A stretch of 64,000 nt of DNA from Linum tenue (taxonomy: Eukaryota; Streptophyta; Magnoliopsida; Malpighiales; Linaceae), in the NCBI GenBank assembly GCA_946122785.1, contig CAMGYJ010000008.1, forward strand, positions 17,385,475-17,449,474, read 5' to 3'. The notes below the pieces were generated by a model. That model ran no database searches. It saw nothing but the letters and a program-made list of their open reading frames with translations, and had not been told where the DNA came from. Below are positions 46,901-57,907 of this stretch, piece by piece; the stretch's first letter is position 1; each line of letters starts with the position of its first letter. The translations under genes were made by a program, and so were the position numbers.

Positions 46901-47769
46901 AAAATACCGAATCGCTATCCGAAATAGCAAACAAAAGCGATGAATCAGAAAGATAAAACAAGACAGATTACCAGGGGGAGAAGGGAAAAAAATATAAGGA
47001 AAAGACATATAAAATTACCTTCGCCTATGCCTAGCCACTGTCTCAAGAGGATATGATTACGACGATGTTGCCGACAGTGTCTTACCTCCCCAAATCCCCA
47101 TCAGCGAATTCGATTATAAAATCTCCAAGACCAGACGTGCTCTTCTAAAACAGGAAAAGAGGGCATGATCACATTCAAGGAAAATCAGAAAAACAATAAC
47201 CTAAAAATGAAAATCCAAAACATCGAACCTGCTTCTTCCCCAACCCGACCGTCAATCTCTCAAACCCGACAAACAATCAAAACCTGAAACCCAACTCATA
47301 TATGATTGGGGGATGGGAGGAAAAAGCCAAGGAATTGCCATTCAGTAACCGCAGGAAAAAAGGGAAAAAATGGCAGGGGAAGGAGAAGGAGGGTGGGGGA
47401 GAGAGAGACCTGAGTTCACGACGACGGGAGGGAAGGTTTCGCAAAGCATACATCTAATGGTCCAGCGGCATTTCGCTGAGATTCCACGATCAACTCAGCT
47501 CTCAGAAAATCCCATCAACTCAAAGGGCAAGAGAATCAGCATGCTCTGGCTTGAGAATCCTCCCTGGCTACTAATGTCGTCTCCCCTGTCGTTGCTTGAC
47601 ATTTCCAGAGAAGGGGCTGAGGAGACCCACCCCAAGCCGACTTATTACTCCTTGGCTGCACGGATGCAAAGGGAACATACAGTTAAACCTGCAACACAGA
47701 AGAAAAAACCCATTCACTTTTCATCCCCCGTGATGGATTAATAGAAGTATGCAACATCAATGGCTAATA
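43996..47769. other. long interval without an assigned gene
   Basis: A GC hairpin-like motif (cccgctcgcgttgcttcgcg) starts it. Minus-strand blocks with splice-like borders occur at about 45230-45420 and 46170-46290 but I could not join them into a recognisable protein. No RNA gene or terminal repeat was identified. Confidence 0.35.
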
Positions 47770-48821
47770 TCAATGAGAAGTTTTATGAAATGCATTCTGC
47801 TCTCTAGCTCTGAAATCATCAATCCCCAGCACCTTTGTCCGTGTGAACTGACAAACATGCAACTCAGCCTGCTGGAGATGCAACACAGTATGCAGCAAGT
47901 TTTCAAGTGGTGATATCCCCCGCTAAAATACAAGGGATTCAGGAGAGAAAACAACAAAACTTATGGGGAACAAAAATGAAAAAAAGCATGATTCTCACGA
48001 CACCCCAAAGCACGTCAACGGAGGCTCACCTGAAGGTCCAACCGAGCACGAGAACCAACTTGACTTGATCTATAAGGGAAACAAAACATAGGAATCTTTA
48101 GCATAAAACGATCCGGAGCCAAGGCTAGTCAATACTAAAACCAGTAGAGTAAAAAGTACACTGTTAAGCACGATGGTTGGAACCAATGACCAACCATACA
48201 CAAATTATTCTAACCATTCTAATCTAACCCTATTAAAGAGATTTTAATAAGAACCCCAATTGTGGCACTGTAACACCAGAACTCATAAGGGTATACCAAT
48301 CACTACCACAAAGAACAGAATGCAATAGAATAATTCACGAAGCCTACTACTTACGCATTAAAGTGACTCAGATGATTATCTCCTACCATTTTTTTTCTTT
48401 CTATTACTCTACCCAAGATCCAGTTGCAGAAGCTGAACGGCAAAATCAAATTCGACAAAACCCAATCATTCTAAAAGAACAATTACCATGTTGGAAAAAG
48501 TCTGCGAATGACTACAATTTCCTTCGCCATGGATCCGTCACGTGGTAAGATCCAAACTTGACTGAGATACTGAATCAAGTTTTATTCACAATTCATGTTT
48601 CTAGGTAGCACGACATTACAATCATTATCCTGTGATTGAAACAAACAGATTAAACATCAAAAATAAAATGGACTAAACATATACAACTCGCACAGATATA
48701 GGAATGAAAACAATATGACATATATGCAATCACAATTGGCACAAACAACAAAAATAGGATCAATTCATTTGCCACAGAACTCACCGTCCGAACCTCCTTT
48801 GAAAGCGGATGAAGAAACCCC
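47770..48821 (-). CDS. possible 3' exons of an unidentified gene
   Basis: Three minus-strand blocks, 48821..48785, 48069..48030 and 47922..47770, have AG acceptors and GT donors and join in one frame ending at a TGA (47770). The last block is open for 50 codons and includes RGISPLENLLHTVLHLQQAE and VLGIDDFRAREQNAFHKTSH. I do not recognise the family and found no start, so this is a tentative partial model. Confidence 0.28.
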
Positions 48822-48829
48822 CTGACAAA

Positions 48830-50885
48830 AGAATGAAAACAAAACCATCAAGAAAAGAGAGTAAACAAACTAATCACAGAGAGAGAACCATCACTTGAAA
48901 TCTAAAAGCGTCGTGGAAACTGGAGATTAGTTTCTTCTCCGCACTGCCGCTGAACCTCACAAATCCGGCATTTGTGATTAAAATAGGCACCCATCTCGAA
49001 GGAAGAGAACATAAACACTCACACAAAATCAGAAAGAGAGAGTGGAAATGAGAATAAAAACGAAATTGGAATTCTTCTCCACACCATAACTGAAATTCTT
49101 TAAATGAAACACCAGCAGAGTCCATAGCTAAAGGAAAGGAGAGTGAATCATTTTGAAAACATAGAGTTGTCAGGCCACCTAACTGTTGGTTTGAGGAGTA
49201 AATCATTTTGAAAACATACCAATTAATAACCAAGTAGTTAGTGGCTGCAAACACCTTTTATAAATTACATATAAGGTACATGAAAACAATAAAATTAACA
49301 CAATTGAATATATGAATTATTTACTAATTCAACAACTCTTTGGGAATTGAGCAGGCAATCTGGCATTTATCATTTGATTAAACTTCACCAATTATCTAGT
49401 AGCTATGGTATTTTTTTTCCCCACATGGTTGCTTGCTAAAGATCATTCAAATTATTTCACATCATGAAAACTTAAAACTGGGTTTGTAGGAACCAAAGTT
49501 TCAGACCGTTATAGGAAAACAAATACCTGGCTGTAACATGACCTTCTCCTCCTCATCCTAGAATAACAATATTCAGCTCTAGTCCTCTCAAGTGCATATG
49601 CAACGCATGCCCTATTGGTACAGTAAAACTCTGGCAAAAAGGGGTAAAAGGAACCGAGACCACATTAGAGAACAGAACATGTAAAGGGAATAAAAGAAGA
49701 AGTTACAGAAGAACAAACCTCAAATAATCATAATGAAGCAATGCAGACGCAAGTTGAGTTGTGCATCGCTATACCTCCTAATCCACAGTTCCATGTACCC
49801 TTGCTGGCACATCAGAACAGACCGGCTACAAACTGTAGAGCAAAGCATATGGGCAACCATAAATCCATAGGCACAAACAAAACCAAACCATAAAATCTAT
49901 AATGTTAGGGACCATCATAAGCAGAATGTGTTTCAACACTGATAGCGGTCATTATAATCTATACTTCTAGCACAACCAAAGAAAAGTAAAATGATCACCG
50001 CGATTAAAAATGGGTTTGCTCCAAATCTAAATCGCCACAACCCAACCAGTTTGACATCGGCTTCTGCTTCCCAAACATGCTTGCTACTGAAAAGCTTGGT
50101 TAGGTTCCTTCTATCCTCCCCGGCAGCAGATGTAGATCAAACATATTGTAAGCAATGTACTGCAACAACTTAAAGAAGACACCGTAAGTAAAAACCCTCA
50201 TCAGATCCCAATATACAGGCACGCAAAAGAAGGAAATCATGCAACCAAAACAATAAGCGAAACTAACCCGAACCACTTTGGTGGCCCTCTATCTGTCATG
50301 CTTCAGAGGGGACAACCGGTGTATCTACCGATCGAATTCTCCAACATCCTAGCATTTGGATATAAACATAAATAAGTTTGTATGAAGGGTCATAGAACAG
50401 AGCTTACAATAGCAAACAAAAAGGCAGCTAAACTCGTTAACAACGTTGGCCACCTGACTAATTAATCGAGGAAGATTAGACCTCTCGTTTTCTAACTCCA
50501 ACACTAATTAAAACAAGATTCCAAATGAATTTGGATCAAACATAAGTCAACTTCGTTTTGTGTAAACGCTGGTTCACTTACTCCTTCCATGATCTTCAAA
50601 GCCAATGTTCCTTTTTCCTCTTGAGTGATTCTCTCACTCCGGCCATGATCTGGTTGCATTGTCGTTCCTTCAGTAAGAAATAATGGACAAAAGTATGAAC
50701 CAAACCCAGAAATACAGTGTACAGCAGGATAAACAAACATAGGTAAAGGAAGTTAATATAGTAAGATCCCTCAGAAGTCAAAGTTTATAAGCAAGTCATT
50801 CTAATTCTTCTATGAAAACAATTAGACAAGCATGTTCGTCAAAATAGAAAGACCAATTCGCCAAGCAAGTAAGAGCTGCACTTAC
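48830..50885. other. interval between tentative exons and the ERO1 fragment
   Basis: Short minus-strand open blocks with splice-like ends exist near 49545-49605 and 50588-50672. The latter follows the ERO1 fragment but does not read as ERO1 and would introduce a stop if joined to it. Nothing here is firmly a gene. Confidence 0.35.
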
Positions 50886-52289
50886 ACTTGGGACAGTTCT
50901 CAGAGTAAACAGCATCCCATATCCTTCTAGCTGATGGACCAGTGTATCCAGTATAGCGTTCAGGATTCAGTTGCAGATTCACATACGTCATCTCATCTGT
51001 AAATGAAAAGTTGCATTAGCAGCAACATTTGATAGCTCAATATAAACTATCTTTAACCAGACAAATAGTAGCAATAAATTGTGAGATCTGATCATTAGTA
51101 GTTTTACATCAGGGGTGGCAGAATAGTGAATACCAATCCCAACTCAAACCACAAACATAAAAGATTTATAGGATGAAACGTAAAGACAAACATAAATGAA
51201 AACGACACCAATTTCATATCTTTGAAGCTTAGGGACCAGAAAGGGGACTAACCATTGTTAGTCTCATAATCATTTGTCCATGGGTTATCAGTCACTGTCC
51301 AACCCCTAAAAGCTCTATGATCAAGGGTGCGATCGACGGCAGCCTCCGGCTTGCCTTCTTGACAAATAGGCGCATCTGAGGGCAGACCACGGCGGAAAGG
51401 CCTCTTAAACAACTCAGGGAACTCATTATCCGGACATTCACAGACACTGCAATCCCTCAATTTGCACATGCCATCATCCGGCCAGAAAGGACAGTCACAC
51501 CATAATTTCACCTATTAGAGAGCACAAATGGCCAAAGAAAAATCAGCCACAAGAAAAGCTAACCAAGCAAACAACATTATCAGTTCAGTATGATCGGGAA
51601 TGAGCAGCAAGAGATAAAGACAAATGCAATTACAGAATCATGCTTCTTGATCACAAAGCAAAGAAATTGCTGGCACGGCAACATGTATAGTAATGCTTTG
51701 AAAATGACAAGTTCCTAACTTTAATGAGAACCCAGTGGAGTTTGGGGGGAAGGACCTTGAAATAACGGAAGAATGGGGTTTTCACAAGCTCCTGGAGAGA
51801 CGGATACAATACTTCCTCGTTCAAAAGGTTAGCCGTCTCGTAGTTGCAACAGCAATCTTCCACAATCCCAGTATATTTCTGTGCGCACACAGACGAAATT
51901 AAGAACTGCCCAGTCAAAATCAGCTGAAACAAGGATGTAAAACGAACACTCAGATGGGGACAGAATCTCAAATCGCCCCTGAATCCCTGAATCGCAAAGC
52001 ATTCGAAATAGAATACCAGGTCTAATACGATTCACAAAGCTATGAACTTCTATAATAATGCATGTCAATCCCCGAGCCGCAGACCAAGTCAAACGGAGGC
52101 AAAGATTACAGAATTCGAACAGAATAAAACGTACCTGCTGCTGGGAGCAGCTGCAGAGCTTATTGACTTTACCGAAGAGAGAGATCTTGGGGGAGGCGGT
52201 GGAAGCAGCGGCCAGAGCGATGATCAGAGCAGTGATAGCAAAGAAAACCGCCCACTGGCGCCGGCTACCACCCTCGCTCTTGCTCTTGT
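50886..52289 (-). pseudogene. ERO1: 5' part of ERO1-type ER oxidoreductin gene, truncated
   Basis: Four minus-strand exons (52289..52135, 51878..51756, 51511..51253, 50996..50886) join in frame. Exon 1 has SEGGSRRQWAVFFAITALII, a basic N-terminus with a membrane anchor, and CSCSQQQ. Exon 2 reads YTGIVEDCCCNYETANLLNE. Exon 3 has KLWCDCPFWPDDGMCKLRDC, CSVCECPDNEFPE and AFRGWTVTDNPWTNDYE. Exon 4 reads [20 protein letters not shown] and YSENCPK. ERO1 oxidises protein disulfide isomerase in the endoplasmic reticulum; the shuttle cysteines are within this part. No ATG is in frame with exon 1, and the later exons with the FAD-binding core and the active-site C-x-x-C were not found downstream. Its exons themselves carry no stop. 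I infer a truncated duplicate, though a very distant or diverged 3' part cannot be excluded. Confidence 0.82.
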
Positions 52290-52520
52290 CTGAAAGCAAA
52301 AATCAATGAGAGAGAAGCTAGCAACCTACCACCGAGGCAAACCCAGCCCTCGCCTTTTCTACCTTCTGCGAATCGGAATGAACAAAAGGATGAACCAAAC
52401 CCAGAAGTATGGTGAAAATCAGAATCTATACCCAAACCCAGCAAGCGCAGAAGTCGTCTGAAAGCAAAAATCAATGAAAGAGAAGCTAGCAACCTACCAC
52501 CATCGCGAACCATCCCTCGT
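52290..52520. repeat. duplicated leader segment carrying a splice acceptor
   Basis: About 45-50 bases (ctgaaagcaaaaatcaatga, then gagaagctagcaacctacca) occur at 52290-52335 and again at 52457-52503. On the minus strand each copy contains the same polypyrimidine tract and CAG acceptor, one of which precedes ERO1 exon 1. Confidence 0.9.
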
Positions 52521-54290
52521 CGTGAACCCAGCCCTCGTCGTTTCTATCGTCTGCGAAAACAGAAGGATCACTTTCTGTAGCCATAATCTCGTTGTCTTCG
52601 TCCCTTTGATCTGAAAAGAATGGGGAAGATGATGAACGAAATCCATCAAATACGTTCGGCTAAAAACCCAGAAAACAGGAGAAAGAAAGGGAGAAAGAAA
52701 CCCACCGCTGTTCCTTCCTCTTCTCCTCCTGGTTCTCCTTCTGGCTTCGTCTTCTTCCAATGAAAGAAAGAGAGAGATGGAGACTGATTGGTGGGTGGCA
52801 GGAGTTCTGTGAGAAGGTGAAGCAAAAACAGAAAAGAAGGATGAACCCAAAAAATACAAAAAGAACCTAGAAACAAGAGCAAAGAGAAAGAAGGTACCGA
52901 ATCTATCTTCATGGATGATGGTGGGTTCTGTGGGCTACTGATTTTTGCCCTATTATGCCTGATTCTTCTGTCATTTTAGAGTTCTACTTCACCTTCTTCA
53001 GCTATGGGCGCCTCGATCTTCCTTCTCTTCTGCTTCACCATGTTTCTTCTTCGTCGTTCAATACAAAAAGAGAGGAAGAGAGAAAGCAGATCTGAAAAAG
53101 TATGGTGGGAACTAAGGTAGTGTAACAGAAGCAAATGTCAGGATATGGGAATGGAAAGAGTTCCAAAAGGGACAAAGGCTCCCTTCTCGAAACAAGTGAA
53201 GCAGAGGGGCCAAAGATCGAGAACTGAAAAGTAAAGTAAAACTAATAGAACGACGGCAAAACGGTAGAAAAGCAACGCAACCATCTCCATCACAGGAGCC
53301 GCCTGAACGTGGCAGACCCAAAGTCAGTAAAAAATGAGTGGAAAAAGTGCAAAAAATGGAAAACAAGTAACAGTGTTTGGATGTGACTCTACCAAACAGT
53401 AAACTTGTAACTTGTTCTTTTAAAGAGATAATAAAAGAGCTTTTCGGCTTTTCAAAAGTCGAGCTTTTACAGGTGTTTGGCCTGCTTCAGCTTTTGAAAC
53501 CGAAAATCACTTCTAAAAGCTGGACCAAACATAGGAATAGACAGATTGTAAATTGATATGAGAGTACAAGAGATTGAAATATAGAAACGGCAGTTAATAC
53601 TAATCAACATATCGATGAAAGAATCTAACTTGCATACGTATTTCTTGTTTGATATGGAAGTTCAGGGGGTGTGTTTGTAATGGATACAAAGTATGGTGGC
53701 CTCTTTGCTATATGAAACTCCAAAAATTGGTAAAAAAGTTAAAAAAAAAAAAGGAAGCGGCATTATTGGCCAGCAGAGTAGTTTCATCTCTCTCATGTTT
53801 ATCTAATCCCCTATTTCCATCTCTCTCGACGCCCAGATGGTGAGATGAACAGAAAGGTTTCGGCAGCTGGACGAAATAGCTTCAGATGGTAGCGCCTGAG
53901 ATCTACGGTAGAGACGATTAGAATCAGAAGAATCGTGACCGGCGTTTGGCCGGATCTGGATTATACCGCCGGTAAGAAGAGGACGGCGGCGCAAAGACCG
54001 ACTGTTGCGCCAAGGGAGTGACGAGAATCGGTGATTAGCAACGTTGGAAGGATCTTTACTCTAGGGAACAATCGCCGGTAAGCCGTCGGCAACGGGGTGA
54101 AGGTTACTCTAGGGAACTGATTGCAGCGCTAGACGGAGGAGTTTAGGGCTTTACTGATTTTGGGGTTTTCAGATCTACGCGGGAACTCAATCTCAACAAG
54201 GTAATTACCTCACCGCTTTATGTTCTGAAAGTTCACGAATTGGTTCTAACGAGCTCTCTTCCGAATTGAAGTTCTCTCATCATAGTTGTT
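52521..54290. other. intergenic; ERO1 leader side and upstream of copy 7
   Basis: 52520-52920 may hold the ERO1 leader exon(s), which I could not define. 53385-53535 has inverted 'gtgtttgg/ccaaac' and 'agcttttgaaa' words resembling a small MITE. 53800-54290 probably contains the leader and promoter of the next F-box gene. Confidence 0.4.
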
Positions 54291-55967
54291 ATGTTATTTC
54301 TGTATGGAGAAGATATTGCAATGATGAAGAGGGCCTGCTGCAGCTGCGAGTTGTCAACTGCTGATCGAATTAGCAACCTTCCAGCCAACGTGACTGATCA
54401 AATTCTGACCTCGATGCCCATTAAAGAAGCAGCGAAAGCAAGCCTGTGGTCCAAGAAATGGAGGAACCGTTGGAGAAGCATTCCAGCACTCGTGTTCGAT
54501 CGTAAGTTTGGTAGAATCCCTCTGGCGTCTCCCAGTCAAGTCAAGCTAAACAAGCTAATGATGAAAGTTTACAGAGTTCTGCTGCTCCATGATGGGCCGA
54601 TAGACAAGTTTGTCCTTTCGGTTCCAGGATTGAGACCCTGTCCTGAGATTGAGCACATTATTTTGTATCTCTCGGACAAAGTTACCGATGAATTTAGCCT
54701 TCGATTCGGGGAATGCCGTAAAGTGGACCCGTCTGGTGAGAAACGTGTCTGGGCTCCTGGAACTGGACCAGTTATACAGACATCACTGACTGTTGGATTT
54801 AGCAAGCTTACCGCTCTGGAACTGAAAGAAGTAGCTCTGGCCTCGGATTTCTTTGAGAAATTCATCACCAAGTGCCCTCTGCTTGAAAAATTGACGCTTT
54901 TGAACTGTCATGGTTTTGAATCTCCTAAGCTTGTTGCCCCTCGCCTCAAAGCGCTTTACTTTCATTCTCGTTTCCTGGTATCATTTTCCTTTAAGTGCAC
55001 CCCACTTCTTTCCTTGGTATCCATGCTGGATCCTGATGAAGATGACTATGAGTCTAATATTGTCATTGAGGGTGACGATATGGATATGGTCAATGTATTT
55101 GCTTCCCTTCCTGCACTCAAGCAATTGAATCTTGGTCTTGAACTTCTTATAGTGAGTTTGCATTCTCCTTCTGCTACTTAGCTTGCTCAACCTTGCATGC
55201 CTTGGTGGTTTCTCTCTGTTTACTCATTCTGGTTATCTTACTGTGTTTGTTGTAGTCACTTATGGGCAGTATCCCCGCCAGGCTTCCTACTCTTCTTCAA
55301 CACTTGACAGTACTTGAAATACCAAAGATTATTCTGTCTTGTTTGAAGGATGCAAGGATTCTTGTTTGTCTAATCATGAGTTCTCCCAACCTGCGCTGCC
55401 TCACCATACGGGTATGTTTTTCTTCACAGTTCTTTTCTTGCAGTTGTGATCAACTTTGAATTTTGGAATTGAAGTGGTTGCCTTATGGCTTATACTATAT
55501 GTTCTTGTGTGATTACACAATCATTTGGTTTCTTTGCGGTGTTCTAAATCCGAAATTCTATATTCACTTTTGCTATGCCTGCCTGACTACACAATTTTCA
55601 CTTATTTGGACAAATGTTCTTATAGCACGATGTGGGGTATCAACGAAGCCGTCCAACGACCCTTATTGACAGCATACAGATGTTGCTCGAAGCAGCGGAA
55701 CTGGACCCTTATGGGACGAATGGTTGCCTAGGTTGTCTCGAATCATTGAACATTCACAACGGTCCAGGCTCTGAGTCGCGAATAGAACTAGAGCTTGTGA
55801 AGTTTGTTTTAGCCAAAGCCCCGCAGCTTCGCAGAGTCTACATTAGGCCTAGTCGTAATGTGGGTCATTATAGAGTTGCCATTCACCTAAAAACGATGAT
55901 TGGATTCAAGCATGCGTCGAGGGAAGCTGAGATTATATACGATTGGGACGAGAGGTCAGTGCATTAA
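54291..55967 (+). CDS. F-box/LRR/FBD protein, copy 7 (452 aa, 3 exons)
   Basis: Exons 54291..55151, 55256..55411 and 55626..55967 join in phase 0 with GT..AG introns. The first ATG is 54291 (MLFLYGEDIAMMKR); the ATG at 54321 aligns better with siblings, so the first ten residues are uncertain. The F-box is about residues 24-62 (NLPANVTDQILTSMPIKEAA). The leucine-rich region has GFSKLTALELKEV and KCPLLEKLTLLNC but lacks about 20 residues that siblings carry before GFSKL (the LFxARQLxxLKLxxC stretch), replaced by unrelated residues around EKRVWAPGTGPV. Exon 2 has CLIMSSPNLRCLTIR, and the FBD has 'ELVKFVLAKAPQLRRVYI' and 'SREAEIIYDW'. The frame is intact. It converges on copy 8, with the stops 155 bp apart. 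Confidence 0.9.
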
Positions 55968-56122
55968 TGTAAGGCCATCATTTGTGCTTCATATTTTCTC
56001 TGTATTGTATATATGGCACTCTTTCTAGTCTTGTTGTCCCATAATAGAGCTATAAAGTAATTTCTGACAAGAAAACAAACAAGCATGGCTCCCCCGTGAT
56101 CCAAGGACCTGGATAATATAAG

Positions 56123-57706
56123 TTAAACATTTGCCAGTCTCATACTGAAGAACATCACACCAGACTTGTTCACATATATGATCTCTACATTTTTTGAAGC
56201 ACAATCATACTCTTTAATCTCTCCCAGGAACTTGAGGCATTTTTCCCACCTCAATCTGCTCTTAGGCTGAATGACAATCCTTCTCAGTAGCGGGGCGTTG
56301 GCCAACACGAACCTCAACAGGTCCAGCTCAACCTGAGAGAATCCACTGAGCCGAATTTCGACTTCGTCAAGATGCTGACAGAAGCTATCTTCATCTTCAG
56401 GATGTGCCTCTGGTTCACGTTCCGACAGCTTCAAATCCCCTTTAAAACGCAAGTCTTCGTCAACGTCCATCTGCAAGCGTTTAATGAATGAACAAATTTA
56501 GTCTATTGAAGAAAATACATAAAAAACCAAAAGCCTGGACAGTGAACACAGTCGTATGTAGTGCAAAAGGTATGATGTAGAGAGTATCTATCACAAGACC
56601 AACCTTAATTGTAAGTTTATTCAAGTTGGGGGAACTTCTGATGAGACAAAGGACAAGCTCCAGCTCAAGCGAACTGTCTTCATCGTCACATCTGCGAATG
56701 TCAAGAACTTCTAAGCAGTGAAGCGCAACCGGAAGCCTGTCGGGAACAGAACCTGCAGCAAGTAACTATAAAAGAAAACCAAACAACAGATTTGAGAAGC
56801 GCAAATCCAGGCATTTCGGGACTACGAAAAAGAGGTCACAACTGTTTAACGAACGAAACTTACTTCAAGGCACTCAAAGCTAATGTAAAACCTTTGGAGT
56901 GCCGGGAGAGAAGCAAATAAAGAGACCACATCTGTTTCAGGTTCGTCTCCGCACTCTTCCGCATGAATTGAGACAACAGACAGAAGTGGAGCATAGCTGA
57001 AGCTAATATCAACTAGACCGAGATCTGCCCTCAGGATACACACTTTGAGGCGCGGTGGAGCCTCAACTTCAACTATATTAAGACCCCGAAAGTAGAAAAC
57101 CCTCAAATCCTCAAGCAGGGGACAGTTCAGAAGGAAACTATCGAAGAAATCTTCGGGCAGACCAACGATGTCCAAGTGAAGAGAGGTCAGCCTGGTAAAT
57201 CCGGTAAACCAAGACGGTTCGACAAGTTCACATCCCTGCAGTTTCAGCCTGTCCACTTGAACAGCACGAAAAAGGGAAGGGTCGATCTCGTCTTCGTACT
57301 GTTGACTGTCATCGCGACAACAGTACAGAAGGGAAAGGCGCGAGACCCCTTTCTCGATAAGGTGTGAAATCAAGGGGTCGATCTCGACAGTAGTTGTTAA
57401 CCGATAATTCGAAACCACACACTCTGTTATAGGCCCATCGTGAACCTGCAGAGTTTTCTGGATGCTCGACATTAGCTTATCAGCACTAATTTCTTCATCA
57501 GAATCACTGTAATCCGGTGAATCGAAATCTTTGTCAAACACAAGGTGGGTGATACTTTTCCAATGGTGCCTCCATTCTCTCGACAGTACACTTGTTCTCC
57601 CAGCTTCTTTTATGGGCAATGACGTGAGAATAAGCTGTATAAGATGGACAGGAAGCTTACTAATTCTATCAACCTTTGGCTTCGGAGGCATCTTCTTCTT
57701 GACCAT
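56123..57706 (-). CDS. F-box/LRR/FBD protein, copy 8 (450 aa, 3 exons)
   Basis: Minus-strand exons 57706..56864, 56765..56604 and 56470..56123, phase 0, GT..AG. The start is ATG 57706 (MVKKKMPPKPKVDRIS). The F-box is at residues 13-53 (KLPVHLIQLILTSLPIKEAG), the leucine-rich region has GFTRLTSLHLDIV and NCPLLEDLRVFYF, exon 2 has CLIRSSPNLNKLTIK, and the FBD has 'LDLLRFVLANAPLLRRIVI' and 'KNVEIIYVN'. It is the close paralogue of copy 6: exons 1 and 2 are the same length (843 and 162 bp) and exon 3 begins at the same position with an ATG codon. Upstream at 57.75 kb lies a short leader region. Confidence 0.93.
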
Positions 57707-57907
57707 AGTATAACTGCACCCAAATCAGAGGAACAAGAAACAGGGTCCAACCAGTTATATGTATAGAATCGAGATAACTCCTAACCAGTGAGGAAACAGA
57801 TTCGGCAAAGAAAAGCACCCGAACTTATGAAATGGCATGAATTGATGAATCACATTACCTCTTCGAGGATGGATGTAGGATGAGCAAACTTTCAGCAGGT
57901 CTGAGAA
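57707..57907. promoter_or_regulatory. probable promoter/leader of copy 8
   Basis: The interval between the start codon and the repeat that begins at 57908 is the only room for the 5' leader and core promoter of the minus-strand gene. No specific motif is claimed. Confidence 0.3.
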
